Of a stretch of DNA of 33,044 bases, positions 8,441 through 15,692 are shown in pieces. The stretch is from assembly GCA_016342385.1 (NCBI GenBank), contig JAEINM010000003.1:1-33044 (forward strand), in the 5' to 3' direction. Source of the stretch: Spirochaetaceae bacterium (GTDB taxonomy: Bacteria; Spirochaetota; Spirochaetia; DSM-2461). The notes under the pieces are model-generated. The model was not told where the DNA came from and made no database searches. It worked only from the letters and a program-made list of their open reading frames with translations. Within the stretch, counting starts at the first letter, position 1. Each line of letters opens with the position of its first letter. Position numbers and translations under genes: made by a program.

Positions 8441-8469
8441 TTACTTCCTGCGTACACTACGCTTATAAT
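8441..8469 (+). promoter_or_regulatory. Promoter with operator-like second repeat copy
   Basis: A consensus TATAAT (8464-8469) lies 17 bases after a weak -35, TTACTT (8441-8446). The spacer is filled by copy 2 of the 24-bp repeat (8443-8466), whose 13-bp dyad GCGTACACTACGC sits at 8450-8462. A dimeric regulator there would block polymerase. The -10 ends six bases before the ATG at 8476 and no ribosome site is present, so the message may be leaderless. Confidence 0.5.
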
Positions 8470-8475
8470 GAGCCT

Positions 8476-9987
8476 ATGGGCAGTAAGACATTCAGAGATA
8501 AGCTAAAAAAGGCTCAGGAATTCATCGGTGGAGGACATTATCGGGAAGCTCTTAGTCTCATCATAGATGAAGAGGTCTCCAGTGTTCGGGAATTATTCAA
8601 TAAAATAGCCTCTCTTATAGATATCGGTTTTGCTCTTCGCGATGAAAAGGTGCTCCGTTATGGCATTTATCTCTTTGAAGAGCACCACAAGGAGATTATC
8701 GTACTTGTGGATTACAGAGCTCTGGTCTACTACAATCTTGCCAATCAATATGCCAATATGGCGACACTGAAGTCATTTGATAACGATTACTATAGCTGCT
8801 TTTCCCGTAGTGAACTGCAGAAGGCTAAAATGTATTATTATCTCGCCCTGGAATCTGAGAAACTGGAAGTCGGATTGAAGCGGGATATTCATATCAGTCT
8901 GGCAAACTGTTTCCGCACATTGGGCCGTTTTGAAGAAGCTCTTGAACATTACAATAATGCCCTTTTAACAGATCCCTCATCACTAATCGCTCTGGATAAT
9001 AAGACTGAACTTATGGTGGGACTCTCTTCTCTGTACTGGGATAAACGGGATGAGATTCTTAAAGAGAGCTGGGATCTGATCCAGAGCAAAGTCAATGATC
9101 AAAATGCCGCTATGAATAAAGATCTTCTGACAAAAAGCCTGACAACGATAAAAGAGCTTATTTCCAGGAAAGATTATCTGCAGGAGGAACAGATCCTACC
9201 TGTTTATACTATTGAAAGTTCCAGTGATTTCGAACATTTCTACATTTCCTGGTGTATTAAAAATAAACTGTATCTTAACTTCTGCAATTTCTGCCGAAAA
9301 TGTGATTATGCAGCAGGTGACAGAGCAGTGATTAAGAAGCAGGATATCTCTATCGGAAGAGAAGACCGCGGTCGATTTCTCCGTTTGGCATCAGCATACA
9401 ATAAACTCAAAGCTGATTATGTCAGTTCCCGGTTTCTCCTGATCCTCTCCCAGTATGAAGATCTGGATCTGGGATTTGTCAATGTAATGGCTCCCATGAT
9501 AGAAGTGCCCGGTATGGAGATCATTGATATAAAAAGTTCACTACAGAATCAGGCCTTTTTATCTCTCTGGAGGATCTGGGATAATATAGCCGCCTTTCTC
9601 AATATATACCTTTCATTCAATATGACCGGTTATATCTCAATGAAAGATATATGGTATAGCGGGGGGAATGTTAAAAAAGAAATTATTGAAAAAAAAGACC
9701 TGCTGTTAAATTCGGTGTATGATATTTACTGTGACATGTATCAGGGTAGGTTTGAAAAACTTCCTCTTTTATTTGAAATCCTCAGTGGAAAAGGTAATAG
9801 TATTAGTAAAAGTGGTTTTAACGACGAATTGAATAGAGAGGAACTGACTATAGAATTGTTTCAGGTTGTACGTCACATTCTTATGATTCTTATGCAGATG
9901 CTCGATAGCGAGGAAAAAGATGATTCAGATTTTAGAATTAATTTCCCCCTCTATTCTTTTGAAATACCCGATGCGATTAAAATATAA
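8476..9987 (+). CDS. TPR protein with LA2681-like HEPN C-terminal region
   Basis: The N-terminal half (about 1-200) holds TPR-like helical pairs; the clearest is ISLANCFRTLGRFEEALEHY. The middle contains FYISWCIKNKLYLNFC, which resembles the Y-x-x-W-C-x-x-x-x-L-F-L-N stretch I recall from the LA2681 TPR-HEPN family. Then comes RFLLILSQYED and AFLSLWRIWDNIAAFLNIYLSF, like that family's AF-x-x-x-x-x-x-D-K-I-A-x-F-L-N helix. The R-x4-6-H motif of ribonuclease-active HEPN domains is not evident; VVRHILM has the residues too close together. It may therefore bind RNA without cutting it. No signal or membrane segment is present, so it is cytoplasmic. The next gene begins 26 bases downstream, and the pair leads into cfpA. 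Confidence 0.6.
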   Translation: MGSKTFRDKLKKAQEFIGGGHYREALSLIIDEEVSSVRELFNKIASLIDIGFALRDEKVLRYGIYLFEEHHKEIIVLVDYRALVYYNLANQYANMATLKSFDNDYYSCFSRSELQKAKMYYYLALESEKLEVGLKRDIHISLANCFRTLGRFEEALEHYNNALLTDPSSLIALDNKTELMVGLSSLYWDKRDEILKESWDLIQSKVNDQNAAMNKDLLTKSLTTIKELISRKDYLQEEQILPVYTIESSSDFEHFYISWCIKNKLYLNFCNFCRKCDYAAGDRAVIKKQDISIGREDRGRFLRLASAYNKLKADYVSSRFLLILSQYEDLDLGFVNVMAPMIEVPGMEIIDIKSSLQNQAFLSLWRIWDNIAAFLNIYLSFNMTGYISMKDIWYSGGNVKKEIIEKKDLLLNSVYDIYCDMYQGRFEKLPLLFEILSGKGNSISKSGFNDELNREELTIELFQVVRHILMILMQMLDSEEKDDSDFRINFPLYSFEIPDAIKI

Positions 9988-10013
9988 TAATTTTATACGA
10001 ACAGGACAATAAT

Positions 10014-12614
10014 ATGGCAACTGGATTGAACATTAAAAGAAACTCCCGGATTTTTCACATAGCAAATGAGTGTTATATCATCTATCTCGGTGTTAAGACC
10101 GATGAAGAAAAACCCTTTCTCCGTGTCGGAAATATGGAAAATATTGATAATAAAATACTCGATGTCATCTCCAATACAGTCATATCTTCACGATTTACAG
10201 GGAATCCTCTCTATGAATTGAATCTTGAGAAAACCCGGGAGATCAATTATATCGGAGATACTTCTGTTATTAACAGGATGAAAACCTATCTCGATAGTTT
10301 TCATCTTCCCTCTGAAGGTGCTGTGGATTATCATAAGATTAAAGATAGGGAAAAGAGAGATATTATTTATTTCTATAACAATGGGAATATAAAGCTCAAT
10401 TATAAAGAGGAATCTATTTTTGATCTCTACAAGCGTTCAGAAACGGATCTTCATTTTGTCAAACAATGTGACGAAATTAAAAAAAGCTTCTCCCGGAATC
10501 CCCTGCGTTATACGAAACACGATTTTCGTGAAAGTGGAATTCTTCTTTCTGGAAAGAGCCTGATTGTCTTTCATAATAGTCAGTTCTTTTCCGCTTACTT
10601 AAATAGAGACTATTTTTCAAAACTGGCAGCATCAGGTGTCGATCCCGATCAGATCACCGTTCACTATTCTCAAATCAAGGGTGGTACAGAAGATGAAGAT
10701 GCTTCATTTGCCCTGATTGAAATGCTCAAGCGCAGCAGTTACAGGGACTCGCTTTTTACAGTCCATGCCAAGTACCCCGATTACGCCCGCAAAATAGGGG
10801 CTTTATTTCCCGGTGCTCAGATCAGTAAATCAGGACCTGAATGGTGTGATGTTTTCAGTGGATTGAAGATGAGAGATCATGGAGCCGGATTGGAGATCAG
10901 TTGCAGTGGTATACCGATGAATCTGGCTATCGGCGACGAGCCGGCTTTTCCGGAGGTTCTGGCTCTTAATCATCATACCAGGACTCTCTCAATTAAAGGG
11001 GAGCATCAAACCCATGAAATAAGCATTCCCGATGGAATCCTTTGTAATATTAAAGACAAACCCTCTGACATGAGTGATCTGACTGAAGTTTACATATCAC
11101 GATTTGTACCTTTGATTAAAGGTTTTTCTTCAGAGGATGATTTTAAGGTTTCTGTAGCCATTCAGAAATTATTGAAAATGCTCGCTTCTGTGGCTGACGG
11201 TAAAGCAAAATCGGGGCTGATTATGAGAAGCTCTGTTTTTAACTTTTCCGATCTGTTAAAAAACCTTCATTTGAAAAATGACTCAATTGTAACTTTTTTT
11301 CTGCAAAATGCTCTGACCATTCTGGATCTGGCCTTAAGTCGATCAGATATGGAAGGTAAGATTGTTAAGAATATAACATCAATTAAAAGTGATATTCAAA
11401 GTATACTGACCAAATCGGAAAAAGCTGATTCTCTATTGCCCGTGGCCGCAGATATTTATATAAGGGAATTCCCCATGCTCTTATTCCGATCTGTTAAAAG
11501 TACGGCAAAAAAAGCTGATTATCTTCTGGCGGCACAGTTGGCTGACGATATTCAGGGCGAACACGATCTTTCTCCCCAGTATTATAAAGATGAAAAGATG
11601 CGCTTGTTAAAACTAATCGATATGCTGAATTCTGCAACAGACCTCGAGGTTGATAAGCTCCTGGAGAGAGAAAAACCGGCAGAACCTTACAGAGCCAGGA
11701 AAACGGAAATATTGGACAGCCGTGGTAAAAGAACAGAAAGTGTCCTAGGTGAATCAGAAAAATATGGAACCAGCCGAAAGGGCCTTAACGCGATCAGACG
11801 GAAGGACAATGGTCGATGGCCATTGTGGCTGTTGCTTCTACTCATTCCTTTCCTTCTCCTTTTATTGTGGGGCGGGTATAGAGGTATTAATTATCTGGCG
11901 AATCGCGATAAAACTGATCCTGTTGCTGTGCGGGGAGACATGGAGACAGGAGAAGGCAGACAGGAAGACGGTTCTGCAGAAGATAGTGTTGCGGATGAAG
12001 CAGCTGGGGATAGAACCACTTCGGATAGTACTGCCGCAGATAGTACTGCCGCAGATGGCACTGCCGCAGATGGCACTACCGCAGATGGTATTACCGAAAG
12101 TGAAAAAAATTCAGAAATAACGGAAACAGAATTAAAGCTTAAGGAAACTGACGCCGAAACAGATAATAGAGAGAATCAGCCTGAAGAAATTATCATGGAA
12201 ACCGATAGCCGGCCCTCTACAGTGGAAGAGGTCAAAGCCTATCTTTCTGTTGGTGATTTCTATATTTCAGAGATTGATGTTCATCTTACTTCCAATGAGA
12301 TTGCTGTGGAAAATAATTACAGAGATCTCGATTATGAAGTATATGATGGTGCCGATCCCGATTGGATATATCCGGGTAATAAAATAGTGTTGCCCGATGG
12401 AAATATCCACTATGTTAAAAAAGGTGATACTATCTGGTATATGGCAGCCAGGTATATCAGAACTACGCTGGATAGGGATATTCCTATTTATGAGATGAAT
12501 CGCGTAGATGCTGAGAACGGTAATGCAAAGGCAATATCGGTACTTGAAGAATTAATGGAAAGCACTCCCTGTGAAACTTTTCGTGAAAAAATACATGAAG
12601 TTTTAAAAAATTAA
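10014..12614 (+). CDS. Large single-pass membrane protein with LysM-like C-terminus
   Basis: The sequence has 866 residues. Residues 1-600 have no signal peptide and no domain I recognise; a mixed alpha/beta region (about 170-350) is followed by a helical region (about 360-540). A basic stretch (RRKDNGR) then precedes one strongly hydrophobic helix (about 604-624), implying N-in, C-out topology. The outside part begins with an acidic Thr/Ala/Asp linker containing 15-base tandem repeats (residues about 666-695). It ends in LysM-like sequence: an IYPGNKIVLPDG element, the usual end of one LysM, then HYVKKGDTIWYMAARYI, the usual start of another. It would therefore contact peptidoglycan in the periplasm and present a large cytoplasmic domain. 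It lies just upstream of cfpA, so a role in anchoring filaments to the envelope is possible but is inference. Confidence 0.65.
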   Translation: MATGLNIKRNSRIFHIANECYIIYLGVKTDEEKPFLRVGNMENIDNKILDVISNTVISSRFTGNPLYELNLEKTREINYIGDTSVINRMKTYLDSFHLPSEGAVDYHKIKDREKRDIIYFYNNGNIKLNYKEESIFDLYKRSETDLHFVKQCDEIKKSFSRNPLRYTKHDFRESGILLSGKSLIVFHNSQFFSAYLNRDYFSKLAASGVDPDQITVHYSQIKGGTEDEDASFALIEMLKRSSYRDSLFTVHAKYPDYARKIGALFPGAQISKSGPEWCDVFSGLKMRDHGAGLEISCSGIPMNLAIGDEPAFPEVLALNHHTRTLSIKGEHQTHEISIPDGILCNIKDKPSDMSDLTEVYISRFVPLIKGFSSEDDFKVSVAIQKLLKMLASVADGKAKSGLIMRSSVFNFSDLLKNLHLKNDSIVTFFLQNALTILDLALSRSDMEGKIVKNITSIKSDIQSILTKSEKADSLLPVAADIYIREFPMLLFRSVKSTAKKADYLLAAQLADDIQGEHDLSPQYYKDEKMRLLKLIDMLNSATDLEVDKLLEREKPAEPYRARKTEILDSRGKRTESVLGESEKYGTSRKGLNAIRRKDNGRWPLWLLLLLIPFLLLLLWGGYRGINYLANRDKTDPVAVRGDMETGEGRQEDGSAEDSVADEAAGDRTTSDSTAADSTAADGTAADGTTADGITESEKNSEITETELKLKETDAETDNRENQPEEIIMETDSRPSTVEEVKAYLSVGDFYISEIDVHLTSNEIAVENNYRDLDYEVYDGADPDWIYPGNKIVLPDGNIHYVKKGDTIWYMAARYIRTTLDRDIPIYEMNRVDAENGNAKAISVLEELMESTPCETFREKIHEVLKN
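12009..12098 (+). repeat. Six 15-base tandem repeats inside the LysM-protein gene
   Basis: Six in-frame units encode D-x-T/I-x-x pentapeptides: DRTTS, DSTAA, DSTAA, DGTAA, DGTTA and DGITE. Two adjacent units (12024-12053) are identical, which suggests recent slippage. The tract forms a flexible acidic linker between the membrane helix and the LysM-like region. Copy number may vary between strains. Confidence 0.9.
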
Positions 12615-12737
12615 GGTTTTTTTAAGAAAAGTGTTGTATTTTGAACTTTAAAGTGGCAATTGGAAGAGCAATAAATTAAAATTCTTTTTAGTGCTTTAAA
12701 ATTGTATATATAAAAAATTTATATCGAGGAGAGTCAC
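12615..12737 (+). promoter_or_regulatory. AT-rich leader of cfpA
   Basis: The region holds an AT-only inverted repeat with a T run at its start (TTAAAAAA, then TTTTTTTAA), possibly a weak terminator. Further on is a -10-like TATATA (12705-12710) with only a weak -35 (TTCTTT, 12682-12687). A strong ribosome site GAGGAGAG (12726-12733) precedes the ATG of cfpA. A dedicated promoter is likely for an abundant protein, but its exact position is uncertain. Confidence 0.3.
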
Positions 12738-14729
12738 ATGGCAGGAGATCTTCCTAGAAGTCCCAATGTATTTCATCCAACTAAACCTTCGGCAGTAGGT
12801 TCCAGAAACAGTCTTGCTCAGGAAGGACGTGAGCAAAATGAAGAATTTGATCGGTTAATAACTGAGGAAAGTGAAAAAGTTCTCAAGGAAGTAACCACAA
12901 GACTGCCACCTGAAGTTCTGAAAGAACTTGATGTGATGGGTGGTCTTAAACAAAAAGTTTATAACTACTATAACCAGAATTACCAGAACATGTTCAACCG
13001 TTATATCGTTACGACTGAAGATGAAATGGTTAAAAAAATCAGAAACTTTGTTGATAAAGAAGAAACAAAGGCTTTAGCCAGGTATACGCCTAAAGAAATT
13101 TCTGAACTTTTAGATCAGGTCGGTGGGGCAGATAAATTTAATACAGGTGAAATTGAGAAATCAATGATCAATATGTATGGTCACCTTCAGGGCCATATGC
13201 AGAGAGGTATGAATGACCTTGAAAATGAAACTAACTCACTTCTGAGACAGAAGACCGATGTTGGTGCGTTTATTCGTGGAGAGAATGCATACTCAATTGT
13301 TAAGTGTGCCTTTAAAGACAATCCGATTAAACCCAAAACTATATCCGATGTTAAACTTTCTGTTAATATTCTTGACTCTGAACTGATTTCACCGATTTTC
13401 CAGTATCAGGCTTCTGTCGAGTATATTATTAAAGATCAGATTTCCAAGACAATCATAGATATGATTGATAAAGAAGTTGAGGTTTTCCAGGATCAGCTTG
13501 TTGATGAAGGAAAAGAGGAGCTGGCTGATTCTGAAATAATGTTTGAGAGAATCAAAAGAGTTCCTGACTTTACAGATGATGACAAGGAAAATGCTGATTC
13601 CAGAAGATATACATTCATGGCAAAAGAGCTGGTTGATAAGATTGAAGGTCTTAGGGCAGAAATCCCTAAAGATGAATTTGATTCCCAGAACATTCGAGAA
13701 AATATTAAGAAAATTGTCGATATTGAGAATATTAGAAACAGGGGTTTTAATACGGCTGTCAATAATATTACCGCTATCCTCGATACGAGCAAAATGGGTT
13801 ATCAGTATATTGAAAACCTGAAGAATGGTCGTGAACTTATTATCAGAGAATATGAAGATACAAATGAACTAATGCTTCCCGATGAGCGCTATGCTATAAA
13901 GCTGAAATATTATGATCACAGCCAGCTTGTAAAAATCAGAGCGGCCTATGATCTGCAGATGGATGAATTCAGAAAAGAAATCATTCATATCTGGGATGTG
14001 GCGGAAGTCGTTTACCAGGGTACAAAGCGATTTGGAAGAATCGATGACTTCGATGATCTTGCACTGAAAACCAAAGGTAAATTGTCGAAACTGGTTGGAA
14101 ACAGAGGCATACACAATCTTCAGGGTGATACTCTTTATGAAGATGAAGTCAAACTCTGGAACGAGATTCTTCAATTAAAAGCAGAGGATACAGAAGTTGA
14201 AAAACTCAATCAGACTTATCTTCATGAAAAAGATCTTCTGAAAAAAATGTTAAGAAGAGTTCGGGCTAAAGTAAAAACTACTTTCGGTTATGAAAATCCT
14301 AAAACAAGAGTTGTTATGGATCAGAGAATTGATTTTCTGGAAAATGAATTTGAATCTTTTGATTACCAGATTAATCCTTATCACATCCAGCCGGGTATAA
14401 TCCTTGATGTAGACATTACCAGTATCAAGAGAAAGAAATTTACTCTTAACAGAATGGCTAATGTTCTCAATGAATTCCTCAATGGTGTGTCAAAAGGATT
14501 CCAGGATGCTGCATTTGCTTCATTTAAACGAAGACGGTCAACAGTTCGTGAAGATATTAATCAGAGCTTTGCTTCTGATGTTTCCGCCAGCGAGCAGTCC
14601 CAGAGCAGTTATTCCATGGATCAGTTGAAAGCTAAAGGTGCACAGTCCGATGAGGCCAAAGGCAAAGCAGACGTTACACCTAAAAGGCGTAGTAAAAAAA
14701 TAAATATGGACGAATTAAGCGAGCTTTAA
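12738..14729 (+). CDS. cfpA: Cytoplasmic filament protein A
   Basis: The 663-residue protein matches the spirochaetal cytoplasmic filament protein CfpA in length and sequence character. It is soluble, very rich in Lys, Glu and Asp, largely helical and coiled-coil-like, with no signal peptide. Recognisable stretches include [19 protein letters not shown] at the start and [20 protein letters not shown]. CfpA builds the ribbon of filaments that runs under the inner membrane next to the flagellar filaments in Treponema, and its loss there impairs division and chromosome segregation. The C-terminal tail (about 610-663) is Ser/Lys-rich and likely disordered, ending in basic KRRSKK and MDELSEL. A strong ribosome site precedes it. 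The next gene starts three bases after its stop, so the two are co-transcribed. Confidence 0.92.
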   Translation: MAGDLPRSPNVFHPTKPSAVGSRNSLAQEGREQNEEFDRLITEESEKVLKEVTTRLPPEVLKELDVMGGLKQKVYNYYNQNYQNMFNRYIVTTEDEMVKKIRNFVDKEETKALARYTPKEISELLDQVGGADKFNTGEIEKSMINMYGHLQGHMQRGMNDLENETNSLLRQKTDVGAFIRGENAYSIVKCAFKDNPIKPKTISDVKLSVNILDSELISPIFQYQASVEYIIKDQISKTIIDMIDKEVEVFQDQLVDEGKEELADSEIMFERIKRVPDFTDDDKENADSRRYTFMAKELVDKIEGLRAEIPKDEFDSQNIRENIKKIVDIENIRNRGFNTAVNNITAILDTSKMGYQYIENLKNGRELIIREYEDTNELMLPDERYAIKLKYYDHSQLVKIRAAYDLQMDEFRKEIIHIWDVAEVVYQGTKRFGRIDDFDDLALKTKGKLSKLVGNRGIHNLQGDTLYEDEVKLWNEILQLKAEDTEVEKLNQTYLHEKDLLKKMLRRVRAKVKTTFGYENPKTRVVMDQRIDFLENEFESFDYQINPYHIQPGIILDVDITSIKRKKFTLNRMANVLNEFLNGVSKGFQDAAFASFKRRRSTVREDINQSFASDVSASEQSQSSYSMDQLKAKGAQSDEAKGKADVTPKRRSKKINMDELSEL

Positions 14730-14732
14730 TGT

Positions 14733-15677
14733 ATGAAAGAAGTAGACAGTGCCAATAAACTGAATCTACTTTCAAGCAGGGCGGGATTTAATCTCGCTCT
14801 GCGTCACTTTAAAAGGGTTCTGGCTTTTTCTTCAGAAGTCGACGACGGTGAAAATCTGGCCGATCTTTTAAATGAGGCGCTTGATGAAAGTGAAATTCAG
14901 GAAAACCAGATTAGACCTATCATAAACTCATTACTGATTCAGAAATTCAACTACAAATATAAATCACACAACCTTGTTGAGTCGGTTATCTTTTCAGAAA
15001 AAATCATCAATACTGTAAATCAGTGGACTGCAATAGAACTTGTTGTATTGTATTATAATCCATCGTCAGAAATCTCAGTCATAAATCCCAAAAACCGATC
15101 AAACATTGACACTGAACAGCGTCTGGTTAAGGATGAGCTGATAGTCTGTTATTCAGGAGCTGCAGAAGAAGGTGTTTCTGATACAACTCTGAGATCAGCA
15201 GCAGATGACTTTTTAAAACTCATATATGGTGAGGATGTTGCCGTCCGGGATGATTACAAAAGCTGCCGGGGAAGCTTTTCAAAAAAAACAGCTGCTCCTG
15301 AAAAAGTTGTCCTTAATAAACCTGTAGATCCTCAACCTTCAGGGAAAAGAAGGGTTACCACAAAATATGGTGTTCAGGTGACAAATGAAGTTTTTCACAA
15401 TGGGAATGTTGAAGCTTGGAAGAAAATAATCGATAGTTATACAACTGCTTATCCCGGGACTGAAATACTTGTGTGGTACGAGGATGAAAAGATAAATGAT
15501 ATTAATGCTCTATTTAAGTGGGGTAAAGTAAAACACGGGTGTCCTATTATGTTCAGTGTTGCCGGTGATGAAATAAAGGATGTTTCCAAGCTAAAAAAAT
15601 ACCTTTTTGAAGGAGCCAGTTCCCGGTTCGAGGCTTTTTTAAAGGGTGCTGTAGGAAGTGTTCTGGATCTATTTTAA
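14733..15677 (+). CDS. Conserved unknown protein coupled to cfpA
   Basis: I do not recognise a named domain in these 314 residues. There is no signal peptide or membrane helix, so the product is cytoplasmic. An N-terminal helical and alpha/beta part (1-170) is joined by a Pro/Lys/Ser-rich linker (about 185-210, with KPVDPQPSGKRR) to a compact C-terminal part (about 212-314). The latter contains a charged alternating segment (TEILVWYEDEKIND) and a hydrophobic end (FLKGAVGSVLDLF). The ATG lies three bases after the cfpA stop with little Shine-Dalgarno, so translation probably depends on ribosomes leaving cfpA. It is followed 15 bases later by the PPDK-family gene. A filament-associated factor is the simplest guess from position alone. 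Confidence 0.7.
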   Translation: MKEVDSANKLNLLSSRAGFNLALRHFKRVLAFSSEVDDGENLADLLNEALDESEIQENQIRPIINSLLIQKFNYKYKSHNLVESVIFSEKIINTVNQWTAIELVVLYYNPSSEISVINPKNRSNIDTEQRLVKDELIVCYSGAAEEGVSDTTLRSAADDFLKLIYGEDVAVRDDYKSCRGSFSKKTAAPEKVVLNKPVDPQPSGKRRVTTKYGVQVTNEVFHNGNVEAWKKIIDSYTTAYPGTEILVWYEDEKINDINALFKWGKVKHGCPIMFSVAGDEIKDVSKLKKYLFEGASSRFEAFLKGAVGSVLDLF

Positions 15678-15692
15678 TAAAGGGTTTTACAT

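Noticed and set aside
8366-8475. The two 24-bp repeats as the start of a CRISPR array or an IS end
   Set aside because: There are only two copies with a single 46-base interval, and no cas gene, transposase or target duplication is nearby.
10500-10990. Resemblance of the middle of the LysM protein to a metallo-beta-lactamase-like fold
   Set aside because: No HxHxDH motif is present, so the similarity is too vague to report as a domain.
11749-12120. A 123-codon open frame overlapping the LysM-protein gene
   Set aside because: It lies inside the 866-residue gene in another frame, is produced by the 15-base repeats and the hydrophobic helix, and has no ribosome site.
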